A stretch of 64,000 nt of DNA, taken from Pseudonocardia broussonetiae. Its GTDB lineage: Bacteria; Actinomycetota; Actinomycetes; Mycobacteriales; Pseudonocardiaceae. Positions 34,091 through 45,041 of this stretch are shown piece by piece. The translations under genes were made by a program, and so were the position numbers. A model generated the notes under the pieces. That model worked only from the letters and a program-made list of their open reading frames with translations, was not told the DNA's origin and did no database searches. The stretch lies in NCBI RefSeq assembly GCF_013155125.1, contig NZ_CP053564.1:2301501-2365500 (forward strand). Direction: 5' to 3'. Positions within the stretch are counted from its first letter, which is position 1, and each line of letters opens with the position of its first letter.

Positions 34091-35407
34091 CTAGACTCCG
34101 TCGCCGTGGGGGAGCCGAGGGCGCTGGACGAGGTCGCGGCCACCCTCGCGCCCGCCGCCCGGTTCGTCCGCAGGCGGCTCCCGGAGCTGGTCCTGGGCCT
34201 CGCGGTGCTGGTCACGGTGCTCGCCGGGCTCGCCCTGATCGGCTCGGCCGTCGACGACCGGGCCATCGACGCCAACCCGGCCAGCGCGCAGGCCGAGGTG
34301 CTCGAGGGCTCCACCTTCTTCCGCACGCTCGTGCGGTTCACCGTCGCGAACGGGCAGGCCGTCGTGCCCGAGCACGGCGTCTTCCACCCCCGCGGGCTGT
34401 CGGCGGGGGACGTCGTCGCCGTCGAGTACGACGTCACCGACCCCGAGCTGGTCCGCGTGGCCGGCCGCAGCACCGCCGACGGCATCGGCCCGATGGTGCT
34501 CGGCGTCGTCGGCACCTGGGCGGTGCTCGGCCCGCTCGCCCTCTGGCTGCGGCGCCGCCGCCGCGCCGCCTGACCCGGGCACGGCCCGCGTCGCCAGCGC
34601 CACCCCCAGCACCGCGACGACCATGCCGGCGATCGCGAACGGCCCCAGCACCTCCCCGAACATCACCAGCGCGAGCAGCGCCGTGACGCCGGGGACGAGG
34701 TAGAAGTAGCTCGTGACCTGCGTGGCCGCCCCGCGCCGCAGCATGAGGAACAGCAGCGAGATCCCGCCGCCGGTGAGCACCACCACCGACCAGACCAGCG
34801 CGCCGATCAGCTCGGGTGTCCAGTCCAGGCGGAACGACTCGAACGCGAGCGCGAACGGCAGCGTCACCACGATCGACGCCGCGAACTGCACGACCTGCCC
34901 GGTGCGCAGGTCGAAGTCGGGGCAGAAGCGCTTCTGGTAGAGCGTGCCGGAGGTGATCGCCAGCAGGGCGAGGGTGGTGAGCCCGAGCGTCGTCGCGGTG
35001 ATGCCGGTGGTGGTGAGCTTGCTCGACACGACCAGCACGACCCCGAGGAACCCGAGCACCAGCCCGACCAGCTGCAGGCGGCCCAGGCGGGCGCCGGTCA
35101 GCCCGGCGACGGCCGCGGTGAGCACCGGCTGCAGGTTGACGACCAACGCCGCCACCCCGGCGGGCATGCCGGCCGCGACCGCGGCCCAGACGCCGCCGAG
35201 GTAGCCGGCCTGGATCCCGACCCCCGCGACGGCGAGGTGCCAGACGGCCCACCCGCGCGGCCAGTGCGCCCGGGCGACCAGCGCCAGGACCAGCATCAGG
35301 GCGACGACGCCGGCGTAGCGCACGACCAGGAAGCTCAGCGGCTCCGCGTGCGGTGCGGCGTACTTGGCGACGACGAACCCGGTGGCCCAGATGAGCACGA
35401 ACACCAC
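34091..35407 (-). CDS. EamA/DMT-family transporter with antisense-overlapping tail
   Basis: The first about 290 residues form a ten-helix drug/metabolite transporter made of two EamA repeats (FVLIWATGFVVAKYAAPHAEP, VNLQPVLTAAVAGL; YFYLVPGVTALLALVMFGE). The frame then runs another 150 residues without a stop, through charged His/Glu/Gly-rich sequence exactly antisense to the DUF3592 gene. That tail is probably not conserved. GTG 35407 begins inside the first helix; an in-frame TAG lies 24 codons upstream and only a rare ATC (35467) could give the usual N-terminus. Substrate unknown. The inositol-phosphatase-like gene lies 80 bases upstream on the same strand. Confidence 0.75.
   Translation of the reverse strand: MVFVLIWATGFVVAKYAAPHAEPLSFLVVRYAGVVALMLVLALVARAHWPRGWAVWHLAVAGVGIQAGYLGGVWAAVAAGMPAGVAALVVNLQPVLTAAVAGLTGARLGRLQLVGLVLGFLGVVLVVSSKLTTTGITATTLGLTTLALLAITSGTLYQKRFCPDFDLRTGQVVQFAASIVVTLPFALAFESFRLDWTPELIGALVWSVVVLTGGGISLLFLMLRRGAATQVTSYFYLVPGVTALLALVMFGEVLGPFAIAGMVVAVLGVALATRAVPGSGGAAAAPQPEGERAEHRPGADDAEHHRADAVGGAAAGHADQLGVGDVVLDGDDVPRRQPAGVEDAVLGHDGLPVRDGEPHERAEEGGALEHLGLRAGRVGVDGPVVDGRADQGEPGEHRDQHREAQDQLREPPADEPGGGREGGRDLVQRPRLPHGDGV
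34106..34573 (+). CDS. DUF3592-like membrane protein
   Basis: A 155-residue protein with two transmembrane helices (about 26-48 and 129-148) flanking an extracytoplasmic beta domain (FFRTLVRFTVANGQAVVPEHGVFHPRG, GDVVAVEYDV) and a basic C-terminal tail (RRRRRAA). This resembles DUF3592 proteins. In M. tuberculosis a comparable membrane protein (Rv0556) lies between menD and mgtA, so this may be its equivalent. Function unknown. GTG 34106 is the first plausible start. The EamA gene on the opposite strand has no stop across this whole gene, so the two frames overlap antisense; this gene's membrane topology and family resemblance argue that it is real. Confidence 0.75.
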   Translation: MGEPRALDEVAATLAPAARFVRRRLPELVLGLAVLVTVLAGLALIGSAVDDRAIDANPASAQAEVLEGSTFFRTLVRFTVANGQAVVPEHGVFHPRGLSAGDVVAVEYDVTDPELVRVAGRSTADGIGPMVLGVVGTWAVLGPLALWLRRRRRAA

Positions 35408-35487
35408 GGGAGCGGCGCGGACGAGGAGGGCCGCGACGTCGCGGGTGCCCGAGGTGGTGGTGGCGATGGCCCGACCCTAGGCGGCGG

Positions 35488-36303
35488 TCAGGCGGCGTGC
35501 CACCAGGACAGCACGGCGTCGAGCGCGCCGGGCACGGCGACGACGAGGTCCTCGGTCGGCAGCGGGTCGGGGTTGCCCCGGGCGTCGACGACGACGGCGC
35601 CGGCCTCGGCCGCGAGGCACAGCGCACCGGCGACGTCCCACTCCTGGTAGCGGTCGAGCACGGCGGCGACGGCGTGCCCCAGCGCGACCTGCGTGATCGC
35701 CAGTGCGGCCGAGCCGAGCACGCGCACCCCGGTGTGGGCCTCGGTGGCGCGGGCGGTGAAGCCGGGGGCGCGCTCCAGCGAGAGCTCCGCGCAGACCAGC
35801 CCGCCGACGACCGGGCGCGGCGTGATCCGCACCGGCACGCCGTTGGCCCGCACACCCCGGCCACGGGCGGCGGCGTAGATCTGGGCCCGGCTCGGGTCGG
35901 CGATCACCCCGACCACCGGGCCGTGGGCGTCGACCAGGGCCAGGCTGTAGGCGCACCACGGGAACCCGGCGACGTAGTTGGCCGTGCCGTCCACCGGGTC
36001 GACGACCCAGCGCAGCGGGGCCGCGTGCACGCCGTCGTCGGCGCCGTACTCCTCGCCCAGCACCGGAACCTGCGGGAACTCCGCGGCCAGCACGCGGCGG
36101 GTGTGCCGCTCCAGCGTGCGGTCGGTGTCGGTGACCCAGTCGAACGGGTGGGCCTTCACGGTGTCGGTGAGGCGGTCGCGCCCGGCGGTCGCGGTGATCA
36201 CCTCGGCCGCGTCGTTGGCGAGGCGGCCCGCCACCTCCAGCGCGCGCGAGAGCAGCCCCGGCTCCGCGGGAGGGGGCAGGCGCGTCTCGGGCCGGAGGCT
36301 CAT
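35488..36303 (-). CDS. Inositol monophosphatase-family phosphatase
   Basis: A 271-residue Mg-dependent, Li-sensitive-type phosphatase. Metal ligands are in GEEYG (E84-E85), [12 protein letters not shown] (D102, D105) and [17 protein letters not shown]. Family members hydrolyse inositol-1-phosphate, histidinol phosphate, PAP or fructose-1,6-bisphosphate; nothing here selects one, although inositol phosphatase would fit phosphatidylinositol mannoside synthesis and the mannosyltransferases next door. ATG 36303 starts the aligned region; the long open frame upstream is antisense noise. Divergent from the GT4 gene, with 175 bases between. Confidence 0.85.
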   Translation of the reverse strand: MSLRPETRLPPPAEPGLLSRALEVAGRLANDAAEVITATAGRDRLTDTVKAHPFDWVTDTDRTLERHTRRVLAAEFPQVPVLGEEYGADDGVHAAPLRWVVDPVDGTANYVAGFPWCAYSLALVDAHGPVVGVIADPSRAQIYAAARGRGVRANGVPVRITPRPVVGGLVCAELSLERAPGFTARATEAHTGVRVLGSAALAITQVALGHAVAAVLDRYQEWDVAGALCLAAEAGAVVVDARGNPDPLPTEDLVVAVPGALDAVLSWWHAA

Positions 36304-36478
36304 GGGGCCCGAGGGTCGCCGCGCCCGGTGTCGGGGGCGGAACGGGCGGGTGACGTGTCGCCCATCACCGGGCCAACTGTGCAGCGGAACCGCCCCGGCA
36401 CGGTGTGTTGTCCGTGAGTTCGGCGGGAGGACAGCCCGGCGACGACGGCGCGGCCCGCGCGTGCGGGAGGTTCCCCCG

Positions 36479-37639
36479 GTGCGTGTCGCCATCGTGTCCG
36501 AGTGCTTCCTGCCCGTCGTCAACGGCGTCACCAACTCGGTGCTGCGGGTGGTCGAGCACCTCACCGCGGCCGGGCACGACGTGCTCGTGATCGCCCCCGG
36601 TGAGGGCCCGGCCGAGTACCGCGGCGTCCCGGTCGTCCGGGTGCCGTCGCTGGACCTGCCCGTCGTCACCTCGATGCCGGTGGGGGTGCCCAGCCGCCGC
36701 GTCCTGACCGCGCTGCGGGAGTTCCGGCCCGACGTCGTGCACCTCGCGGCGCCCTTCGTCGTCGGGTACCGGGGGCTGCACGCCGCCCGGCGGCTCGGCA
36801 TCCCGACCGTCGCGGTCTACCAGACCGACGTCGCCGGCTTCGCCTCCTCCTACGGCCTCGGGCTCACCGCGCGGGCCGCGTGGCGCTGGACGTGCCGGCT
36901 GCACGGCCTCGCCGACCGCACGCTCGCACCGTCGAGCTGGGCCACCGAGGCGCTGCGCGCGCGGGGCGTGCCGCGCGTGCACCAGTGGGCCCGCGGCGTC
37001 GACACGCGGCGGTTCACCCCGTCCCGGCGCGACGCCGCCCTGCGCGCGGAGCTCGCTCCCCGCGGCGAGCTGCTGATCGGCTACGTCGGACGCCTGGCGC
37101 CGGAGAAGCAGGTGGAGCGCCTGGCCGCTCTCGACGGCCTGCCCGGCACGCGGCTCGTCGTGGTCGGCGCGGGACCCGGTGAGGAGCGGCTGCGCGCCGC
37201 CCTGCCCGGCGCGGCCTTCCTCGGCTTCCGCGACGGCGACGACCTGGCCCGCACCTACGCCTCGCTCGACGTGTTCGTGCACACCGGCCCGTCGGAGACG
37301 TTCTGCCAGGCCGTGCAGGAGGCACTGGCGTCCGGGCTGCCGGTCGTGGCGCCCGACGCCGGCGGGCCCCGCGACCTCGTCCTGCCCGGCCGCACCGGCT
37401 ACCTCGTCCCGCCCCGGCCCGACGGCGCCGACGCGGCCGACCCCGCCTCGGTGGCCGCCGACGAGCGGCTGCGCGCCGCCGTCGAGGTCCTGGTCTCCGA
37501 CGACGCCCTGCGCCGGCGGTTCGGCGCGGCGGCCCGCCGCTCGGTGCTGCGCAAGACCTGGTCCAACGTCGGCGACGAGCTGCTCGCGCACTACGCGGAC
37601 GTGCTCGGCGTGCCCGCGGCGCTGCGGGCGGCGGCCTGA
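36479..37639 (+). CDS. GT4 glycosyltransferase, MgtA-like mannosyltransferase
   Basis: A 386-residue GT-B retaining glycosyltransferase. The N-terminal acceptor domain opens with [20 protein letters not shown]; the C-terminal donor domain has [11 protein letters not shown] and the EX7E motif in [21 protein letters not shown]. Sequence and context resemble mycobacterial MgtA (Rv0557, earlier called PimB), which mannosylates a glucuronic-acid diacylglycerol or lipomannan precursor at the membrane. GTG 36479 has GGGAGG 8 bases upstream. In M. tuberculosis the order is menD, Rv0556, mgtA, ubiE; here a GT87 gene intervenes before ubiE. The exact acceptor is not shown by sequence. Confidence 0.85.
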   Translation: MRVAIVSECFLPVVNGVTNSVLRVVEHLTAAGHDVLVIAPGEGPAEYRGVPVVRVPSLDLPVVTSMPVGVPSRRVLTALREFRPDVVHLAAPFVVGYRGLHAARRLGIPTVAVYQTDVAGFASSYGLGLTARAAWRWTCRLHGLADRTLAPSSWATEALRARGVPRVHQWARGVDTRRFTPSRRDAALRAELAPRGELLIGYVGRLAPEKQVERLAALDGLPGTRLVVVGAGPGEERLRAALPGAAFLGFRDGDDLARTYASLDVFVHTGPSETFCQAVQEALASGLPVVAPDAGGPRDLVLPGRTGYLVPPRPDGADAADPASVAADERLRAAVEVLVSDDALRRRFGAAARRSVLRKTWSNVGDELLAHYADVLGVPAALRAAA

Positions 37640-37708
37640 TCGCGGAGGTGCCGCGGGAGCCCGACGGCCCCGCCCGCTAGCGTCGGCCGCCGACGGCGGG
37701 AGGGCGGC

Positions 37709-38893
37709 ATGTGGCGACGCGGGGTGTCCGCGCTGCTCGTCGTGCTCGCCGTCGGCACGCAGAGCTGGATCTTCGCCGAGCGCGGCAGCTTCAACCTCGC
37801 CCGCATCCTGAACGAGGACCCGGAGTACCACTCCGACTTCGCGACGTTCCGCGCCTCGGTGCTCGCCCTGCTCGACGGCGCCGACATCTACGCCACGGGC
37901 GCCGCGCTGCCCAACCTCAACCCGCCGCTGATGACGGTGGTGATGACGCCGGTGGCGCTGTTCGAGGCGCAGCCGGGCTACCGGCTGTTCGGCCTCGTCA
38001 CGGTGGCGCTGGTGCTCGCGTGCCTGCTCGCCGTCGCGCGCGAGCTGGAGCTGCGGCCGGTCGACACCGGGCTCGCCGTGGCCGCGGTCCTGCTCGGGGC
38101 GCCGCTGCTGGCGACGGTCGGGCTCGGGCAGATCTACGCGTTCCTCGCCGTGGCGCTCACCGGGGCGTGGCTGGCCGCGCGGCGCGGGCTCGCGGGGTGG
38201 GAGGGGGCCGGGATCGGCCTCGCCGTGGCGCTCAAGCCCTCGCTCGCCCCGCTCCTGCTGCTCCCGGTGCTGCGCCGGGCCCCCCGCACGGCCGCCGCGG
38301 CGTTCGGCACGGCGGCGGCGGGCACGCTGGTCGGGGTCGTCGTCTGCGGCCCGGCCGCGAGCGTCACGTGGCTGCGGCTCGTGCTCGACCACCCGGTCCA
38401 GACGTTCTTCGACAACGCCTCCCTGCCCGCCACCCTCGTGCGGCTCACCAGCGACACCGGCTGGGGCCGCCCGCTGGTCGAGGTGCCGGGCGGGCTGCTG
38501 GTGGGCACGGTGCTGGCGGTCGCGGTCGTCGCCGGCACGCTGTGGCTCGTGCGCGGCTCCGGCCCGGACGCGCTGTGGGCCGTGACCGCGGCGGCGCTCG
38601 TGGCGTCGCCGGTCACCTGGAACACCTACCTCGTCGTCCTCGCCCCGGGCGTGCTCGTCGTGCTGGCCCGCTCGCGCGCGGCCGCCGCACCGCTGCTGGC
38701 GCTGGCGCTGCTGGGCCAGGAGTGGCCCGTGCTCTGGTACGGCGACGACGGCACGGCGTCGGCGCTGCCGCTCTCGCTCTACTGCGCGGTGCTGCTCGGG
38801 CACTGGGCGGTGCTGCTGCGCCACGCGCTGGCGCGACCCGCACCACCGGCCGACGTGCGGCCCGGGCCACCGCGGGTAGCGTCGGCACCGTGA
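37709..38893 (+). CDS. GT87 (DUF2029) polyprenyl-phosphate mannosyltransferase-like protein
   Basis: A 394-residue integral membrane protein with about ten helices. After the first helix comes an extracytoplasmic loop with [21 protein letters not shown], the acidic region of GT-C fold enzymes, and later [19 protein letters not shown] and [18 protein letters not shown], characteristic of the DUF2029/GT87 family. Actinobacterial members use polyprenyl-phosphate-mannose to extend or branch lipomannan/lipoarabinomannan outside the membrane. The position between mgtA-like and ubiE genes supports a lipoglycan role. ATG 37709 follows GGAGGG. Its stop overlaps the ubiE GTG. Confidence 0.82.
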   Translation: MWRRGVSALLVVLAVGTQSWIFAERGSFNLARILNEDPEYHSDFATFRASVLALLDGADIYATGAALPNLNPPLMTVVMTPVALFEAQPGYRLFGLVTVALVLACLLAVARELELRPVDTGLAVAAVLLGAPLLATVGLGQIYAFLAVALTGAWLAARRGLAGWEGAGIGLAVALKPSLAPLLLLPVLRRAPRTAAAAFGTAAAGTLVGVVVCGPAASVTWLRLVLDHPVQTFFDNASLPATLVRLTSDTGWGRPLVEVPGGLLVGTVLAVAVVAGTLWLVRGSGPDALWAVTAAALVASPVTWNTYLVVLAPGVLVVLARSRAAAAPLLALALLGQEWPVLWYGDDGTASALPLSLYCAVLLGHWAVLLRHALARPAPPADVRPGPPRVASAP

Positions 38894-39579
38894 CCCGCGC
38901 CGACCTCGACAAGGACCCCCGCGACGTCGCCACCATGTTCGACGGCGTGGCGCAGCGCTACGACCTCACGAACACGGTGCTCAGCGCGGGCCAGGACCGC
39001 CGCTGGCGGCGCCTCACCCGGCAGGCGCTGGGCCTGCGCCCCGGCGAGAAGGTCCTCGACCTCGCCGCCGGCACCGCCGTCTCGACGGTCGAGCTCGAGC
39101 GCTCCGGCGCGTGGTGCGTCGCCGCCGACTTCTCCCTCGGCATGCTCCGGGCCGGCGCCGGCCGCGCGGTGCCCAAGGTCGCCGCCGACGCGCTGCACCT
39201 CCCGTTCGCCGACGCCTCCTTCGACGCCGTGACGATCTCGTTCGGGCTGCGCAACGTCGCCGACACCGACCTCGCCCTGCGCGAGCTCGCCCGCGTCACC
39301 CGCCCCGGCGGCCGGCTCGTCGTCTGCGAGTTCAGCAGGCCGACCTGGGCGCCGTTCCGCGCCGCGTACTACGCGGGCCTGGAGACGGTGCTGCCCGCGG
39401 TCGCGTCACGGGTGTCGAGCAACGCCGCGGCCTACCGGTACCTCGGCGAGTCGATCCGCGACTGGTCCCCGCAGCCCGAGCTCGCCGCCCGCATCGCGCG
39501 GGCCGGCTGGGGCGAGGTGGGCTGGCGCGACCTGACGTTCGGCGCCGTCGCCCTGCACCGCGCCCGCCGCACCTACTGA
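38890..39579 (+). CDS. ubiE: Demethylmenaquinone methyltransferase
   Basis: A 229-residue class I SAM methyltransferase (UbiE/MenG) that methylates demethylmenaquinone in the last step of menaquinone synthesis. Motifs: [16 protein letters not shown], the SAM loop [38 protein letters not shown], and the C-terminal [22 protein letters not shown] 38890 overlaps the GT87 stop. A hairpin follows the stop, before the nuo leader. In mycobacteria menJ, which saturates the menaquinone tail, lies just after this region; no such gene is in this window. Confidence 0.93.
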   Translation: MTRADLDKDPRDVATMFDGVAQRYDLTNTVLSAGQDRRWRRLTRQALGLRPGEKVLDLAAGTAVSTVELERSGAWCVAADFSLGMLRAGAGRAVPKVAADALHLPFADASFDAVTISFGLRNVADTDLALRELARVTRPGGRLVVCEFSRPTWAPFRAAYYAGLETVLPAVASRVSSNAAAYRYLGESIRDWSPQPELAARIARAGWGEVGWRDLTFGAVALHRARRTY

Positions 39580-39584
39580 CGCCG

Positions 39585-39606
39585 GCGCCCGGGACGAACC
39601 GGGCGC
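39585..39606 (+). terminator. Terminator after ubiE
   Basis: An 8-bp perfect stem GCGCCCGG/CCGGGCGC with a 6-base loop, 5 bases after the ubiE stop. It isolates the nuo operon leader. Confidence 0.65.
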
Positions 39607-39643
39607 GCGCTCCCGCGGGGAGATGTCTAGACTCACCCCGACT

Positions 39644-39661
39644 TCGTGAAATCCTTCACAA
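39644..39661 (+). promoter_or_regulatory. Rex operator in the nuo leader
   Basis: TCGTGAAATCCTTCACAA matches the actinobacterial Rex site TTGTGAA-N4-TTCACAA with a single change in the left arm. A -10-like TAGACT (39628-39633) sits just upstream. Rex senses NADH/NAD+ and in Streptomyces coelicolor represses nuoA-N among other respiratory genes (established). Confidence 0.75.
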
Positions 39662-39677
39662 GGAGTCGCAGGACCGC

Positions 39678-39728
39678 ATGCGGACCACCACACGCAGCGG
39701 CCGTCGGATTCGGCGACCACGGCGGTGA
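39678..39728 (+). CDS. Possible 16-residue Arg-rich leader peptide
   Basis: ATG 39678 opens MRTTTRSGRRIRRPRR followed by TGA 39726-39728. AGGAG lies upstream (12 bases), further than ideal. Seven of the 16 residues are arginine. It lies between the Rex site and nuoA in the transcribed leader and could be a regulatory upstream frame, or chance. Confidence 0.25.
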   Translation: MRTTTRSGRRIRRPRR

Positions 39729-39744
39729 CCAGGCCTGCGTGCGT

Positions 39745-39763
39745 GCGGGTAAGGCTCACCTGA
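39745..39763 (+). promoter_or_regulatory. Iron-box-like (DtxR/IdeR) dyad upstream of nuoA
   Basis: CGGGTAAGGCTCACCTGA resembles the DtxR/IdeR box (TTAGGTWAGGCTWACCTAA): about 13 of 19 positions agree, and 14 of 15 in the core AGGTWAGGCTNACCT. It is 76 bases before the nuoA start and downstream of the Rex site. Nothing else is recognised in the 259-base leader. Confidence 0.45.
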
Positions 39764-39838
39764 CTGACGTCGGGCGTGCCTCGGCGACCTAGGGTCGCGC
39801 CCGGAACACGGATCCGTCGACGGCGAGGACTGCGCAGG

Positions 39839-40204
39839 ATGCTCGATCCTTATCTCCCGCTGGTGCTGATGTTCGCCCTGGCCGGTGCGTTCGCGCTGTT
39901 CTCGGTGGTGTCGGCGCCCTACATCGGCCCACGGCGGTACAACCGCGCCAAGCTCGACGCCTACGAGTGCGGCATCGAGCCGTCGCCGCAGCCGGTCGTC
40001 GGCGGTGGCCGCATGCCGGTCGCGTACTACCTCACCGCGATGTTGTTCATCCTGTTCGACATCGAGATGGTCTTCCTCTACCCGTTCGCCGTGAGCGCAG
40101 ACCTGCTCGGGCTGTTCGGTCTGGTGGAGATCGTGCTGTTCATCGTCACCGTCGGGTTCGCCTACGTCTACGTGTGGCGCCGCGGCGGCCTGGATTGGAA
40201 CTGA
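39839..40204 (+). CDS. nuoA: NADH-quinone oxidoreductase subunit A
   Basis: A 121-residue, three-helix membrane subunit of respiratory complex I. The conserved loop [14 protein letters not shown] after helix 1 carries the cysteine that becomes exposed in the deactive form, and [15 protein letters not shown] is the family signature on helix 2. ATG 39839 is chosen for the short N-terminus [10 protein letters not shown]; upstream frame is arginine-rich leader sequence. First gene of the 14-gene nuo operon; nuoB starts one base after its stop. Expression is probably set by the Rex site, and perhaps iron, in the leader. Confidence 0.95.
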   Translation: MLDPYLPLVLMFALAGAFALFSVVSAPYIGPRRYNRAKLDAYECGIEPSPQPVVGGGRMPVAYYLTAMLFILFDIEMVFLYPFAVSADLLGLFGLVEIVLFIVTVGFAYVYVWRRGGLDWN

Positions 40205-40205
40205 C

Positions 40206-40757
40206 ATGGGTCTCGAAGAGAACCTCCCCAGCGGCGTCCTGCTGACCAGCGTCGAGAAGCTGGTCAACTGGACCCGGAAGTCCTCGCTGTGGCCCGCCAC
40301 CTTCGGGCTGGCGTGCTGCGCGATCGAGATGATGACGACGGGCGCCCCGCGCTACGACCTCGCGCGCTTCGGCATGGAGGTCTTCCGCGCCTCGCCGCGC
40401 CAGGCCGACCTGATGATCGTCGCGGGCCGCGTCAGCAACAAGATGGCCCCGGTCCTGCGCCAGATCTACGACCAGATGCCCGAGCCCCGCTGGGTGCTCG
40501 CGATGGGCGTCTGCGCGAGCTCCGGCGGCATGTTCAACAACTACGCGATCGTGCAGGGCGTCGACCACGTCGTCCCCGTGGACATGTACCTCCCCGGCTG
40601 CCCGCCGCGCCCGGAGATGCTCATGGACGCGATCCTCAAGATCCACGCCAAGATCATGGACGAGCCGCTGGGCGCCAAGCGCGCCGCGGAGCTCGCCGAG
40701 AGCGGCCACAAGACGGAGCTGATCCCGTCGTCCGTGGCCTACGCGAAGAAGAAGTGA
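40206..40757 (+). CDS. nuoB: NADH-quinone oxidoreductase subunit B
   Basis: A 183-residue peripheral-arm subunit that binds the terminal cluster N2, which reduces the quinone. Cluster cysteines are visible in LACCAIEMM (two adjacent), VCASSGGMF and LPGCPPRPE. The length is typical, with a 20-residue C-terminal tail ending in YAKKK. It follows nuoA without a gap and nuoC starts 3 bases later, so it is within the operon. Confidence 0.97.
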   Translation: MGLEENLPSGVLLTSVEKLVNWTRKSSLWPATFGLACCAIEMMTTGAPRYDLARFGMEVFRASPRQADLMIVAGRVSNKMAPVLRQIYDQMPEPRWVLAMGVCASSGGMFNNYAIVQGVDHVVPVDMYLPGCPPRPEMLMDAILKIHAKIMDEPLGAKRAAELAESGHKTELIPSSVAYAKKK

Positions 40758-40760
40758 CGG

Positions 40761-41633
40761 ATGGCTGACGACACGAGCGGCACCTCGAAGGAGGCTGCCG
40801 AGCCCACCGGCGGCCCGCAGTCCTCCGCCGAGACCGGCGGCCCCGACCGCGACGCCCAGCGCGCCGCGGGCGGCACGGCCCCGACGGCGGGGCAGGAGGA
40901 GCAGGCCCCCGCCGACGTCGAGGGCGCCGAGGTCTCCGGCACCGGCGCCACCCCCGAGGGCGGCACCCGCACCGCGGCCCCGGCCTCGCGCGAGCGGCAG
41001 GGGATGTTCGGCGTCAGCGGGTCGGGCGACACGTCCGGCTTCGGCGGCCTGCGCCTGCCCGGCTACGCCCCGGCCCCGGCCGAGCGGCCCTTCGGCGGCT
41101 GGTTCGACGAGTTCGCCGACGACCTCGCGGAGGCGCTCGCCGAGCGCGACGTCCCCCGCGACTCCGTCCAGCAGATCACGATCGACCGCGGCGAGATCAC
41201 CTTCTACGTCCGGCCCGAGCGGGTCCTCGACATCTGCCGCACCCTGCGCGACGACGAGGGCCTGCGCTTCGAGCTGTGCAGCTCGGTCTCGGGCGTCGAC
41301 TACGGCGAGGGCGTCGCGCAGCGGCTGCACGTCGTCTACCACCTCACGTCGATGACCTACCGGCGCCGGATCCGCCTGGAGGTCGCGCTCGACGTCGAGG
41401 ACCCGAGGGTCACCAGCGTCGTCGAGGTCTACCCGACGGCCGACTGGCACGAGCGCGAGTGCTGGGACATGTTCGGCGTGGTCTTCGAGGGCCACCCCGC
41501 GCTGACCCGCATCCTCATGCCGGACGACTGGGAGGGCCACCCCCAGCGCAAGGACTACCCGCTCGGCGGGATCCCGGTGGAGTACAAGGGCGCGGAGATC
41601 CCTCCGCCCGATGAGCGGAGGTCCTACTCGTGA
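40761..41633 (+). CDS. nuoC: NADH-quinone oxidoreductase subunit C
   Basis: A 290-residue peripheral subunit. The conserved 30-kDa domain covers about 115-290, with [40 protein letters not shown] and [11 protein letters not shown]. The first 75 residues are an acidic, Ala/Pro/Gly-rich low-complexity extension absent from E. coli NuoC but common in actinobacterial versions. The stop overlaps the nuoD GTG (GTGA). Confidence 0.95.
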   Translation: MADDTSGTSKEAAEPTGGPQSSAETGGPDRDAQRAAGGTAPTAGQEEQAPADVEGAEVSGTGATPEGGTRTAAPASRERQGMFGVSGSGDTSGFGGLRLPGYAPAPAERPFGGWFDEFADDLAEALAERDVPRDSVQQITIDRGEITFYVRPERVLDICRTLRDDEGLRFELCSSVSGVDYGEGVAQRLHVVYHLTSMTYRRRIRLEVALDVEDPRVTSVVEVYPTADWHERECWDMFGVVFEGHPALTRILMPDDWEGHPQRKDYPLGGIPVEYKGAEIPPPDERRSYS

Positions 41634-42940
41634 CCACTCCCACTCCCGCGGAAGAGCGGATCACCACCGAGGGGTCCGTCTACACCGTCACCGGTGGCGA
41701 CTGGGACACCCTCCTCGACGAGGACCACGACGACCGCATCGTCATCAACATGGGTCCCCAGCACCCGTCGACGCACGGCGTGCTGCGGCTGGTGCTGGAG
41801 CTGGAGGGCGAGACCGTCCAGCAGGCCCGCTCGGTGATCGGGTACCTGCACACCGGCATCGAGAAGAACTGCGAGTACCGCACCTGGACCCAGGGCGTCA
41901 CGTTCGTGACGCGCATGGACTACCTGGCGCCCATCTTCAACGAGGTCGGCTACTGCCTGGGCGTCGAGAAGCTGCTGGGCATCGAGGCGCCCCGCCGCGC
42001 CCAGCAGGCCCGCGTGCTGCTCATGGAGCTCAACCGGATCGGCTCGCACCTGGTGTGCCTGGCCACCGGCGGCATGGAGCTCGGCGCGCTCACCGGCATG
42101 ACGGCCGGGTTCCGCGAGCGCGAGGAGGTCCTGCACCTGCTGGAGTTCCTCACCGGTCTGCGCATGAACCACGCCTACGTCCGCCCCGGCGGCCTCGCGC
42201 AGGACTTCCCGGAAGGCTGGGAGGAGAAGGTCACCGAGTTCGTCGCGCTCATGCGCACGCGGCTCCCCGACTACGACAAGCTCCTCACCGGCCAGCCGAT
42301 CTGGCGCCAGCGCCTGGAGAACGTCGGCTACCTGCCGCTCGACGGCTGCCTCGCGCTCGGCGCCACCGGCCCGATCCTGCGGTCGGCCGGCCTGCCGTGG
42401 GACCTGCGCAAGGTCGAGCCGTACTGCGGCTACGAGGAGTACGACTTCGAGGTCCCGGTGCTCACCGAGGCCGACTGCTACGCGCGCTACCGGCTGCGCG
42501 TCGCCGAGATGCACGAGTCGCTCAAGATCATCGAGCAGGCCGTGGCGAAGATGGAGCCCGGCCCGGTCATGGTCGAGGACCGCAAGGTCGCCTGGCCCGC
42601 GCAGCTCTCGGTCGGCTCCGACGGCATGGGCAACACCCTCGAGCACGTCCGCAAGATCATGGGCCAGTCGATGGAGTCGCTGATCCACCACTTCAAGCTC
42701 GTCACCGAGGGCTTCCACGTCCCGGCCGGGCAGGTCTACACGGCCGTCGAGTCGCCGCGCGGGGAGCTGGGCTTCCACCTCGTCTCCGACGGCGGCACCC
42801 GCCCGGTCCGCGTGCACGTGCGCGAGCCCAGCTTCGTGAACCTGCAGACGATGCCGGCGATGAGCGAGGGCGGCATGGTCGCCGACGTCATCGCGGCCGT
42901 CGCGTCGATCGACCCCGTCATGGGAGGCGTGGACCGATGA
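41630..42940 (+). CDS. nuoD: NADH-quinone oxidoreductase subunit D
   Basis: A 436-residue 49-kDa subunit that, with NuoB, forms the quinone-binding site. Signatures are [16 protein letters not shown] with the quinone-contacting histidine, [16 protein letters not shown], and the C-terminal [32 protein letters not shown] 41630 has GGAGGT about 7 bases upstream. It overlaps both neighbours by 4 bases. Confidence 0.97.
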   Translation: MTTPTPAEERITTEGSVYTVTGGDWDTLLDEDHDDRIVINMGPQHPSTHGVLRLVLELEGETVQQARSVIGYLHTGIEKNCEYRTWTQGVTFVTRMDYLAPIFNEVGYCLGVEKLLGIEAPRRAQQARVLLMELNRIGSHLVCLATGGMELGALTGMTAGFREREEVLHLLEFLTGLRMNHAYVRPGGLAQDFPEGWEEKVTEFVALMRTRLPDYDKLLTGQPIWRQRLENVGYLPLDGCLALGATGPILRSAGLPWDLRKVEPYCGYEEYDFEVPVLTEADCYARYRLRVAEMHESLKIIEQAVAKMEPGPVMVEDRKVAWPAQLSVGSDGMGNTLEHVRKIMGQSMESLIHHFKLVTEGFHVPAGQVYTAVESPRGELGFHLVSDGGTRPVRVHVREPSFVNLQTMPAMSEGGMVADVIAAVASIDPVMGGVDR

Positions 42941-43727
42941 CCACCCCCAACCCGGAGGCCAACGGCCCGATCGCGGCGCCCGACGAGGTCGTCTGGGACG
43001 CCCCGGCGCCGCAGTCGCCGGTCAGCCCGCGGTTCGACGAGCTCACGCGGCAGCGCACGAAGGAGATCATCGCGCAGTACCCGCAGTCGCGGTCGGCGCT
43101 GCTCCCGCTGCTGCACCTGGTGCAGTCGGTCGAGGGCCACGTCAGCCAGGACGGCATCCGCTACTGCGCCGACGCGCTGGAGCTCAGCACCGCCGAGGTC
43201 TCCGCGGTCGCGACGTTCTACACGATGTACAAGCGCACGCCGTGCGGCGAGCACCTGGTCAGCGTCTGCACCAACACGCTGTGCGCGGTGCTCGGCGGCG
43301 ACGACATCTACGACCGCCTGAAGGCCAAGCTCGGGGTCGGCCACGAGGAGACCGCGGGGGAGCCCGGCACCACCGGCTCCATCACCCTCGAGCACGCCGA
43401 GTGCCTCGCGGCCTGCGACCTCGCGCCGGTGCTGCAGGTCAACTACGAGTTCTTCGACAACCAGACCGTCTCCTCCGCCGAGGAGCTGGTCGACGCGCTG
43501 CAGCGCGGGGAGAAGCCGCAGCCCACCCGCGGCGCCCCGATCACCGACTTCCGCTCCGTCGAGCTGGAGCTGGCCGGGGTCTTCACCGACCTGGAGCAGA
43601 CCGTCGAGGGCGCCTCGAGCGCCGTCGAGACCATGCGCGGGGCCCGGCTGGCCACCGACCGGGGCTGGAGCGCCCCGTCGATGCCCGACTCCCCGCCCGC
43701 CTTCCCGAGCCTGCCGGAGAAGAAGTC

Positions 43728-43731
<4 letters not shown>
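42937..43731 (+). CDS. nuoE: NADH-quinone oxidoreductase subunit E
   Basis: A 264-residue thioredoxin-like subunit binding the 2Fe-2S cluster N1a. Cluster ligands are in [14 protein letters not shown] and [17 protein letters not shown]. The C-terminal 75 residues extend beyond the E. coli protein and are low in conserved motifs, as is usual in actinobacteria. ATG 42937 overlaps the nuoD stop (ATGA), and the stop overlaps the nuoF ATG. Confidence 0.95.
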
Positions 43732-45037
<1,306 letters not shown>

Positions 45038-45041
<4 letters not shown>

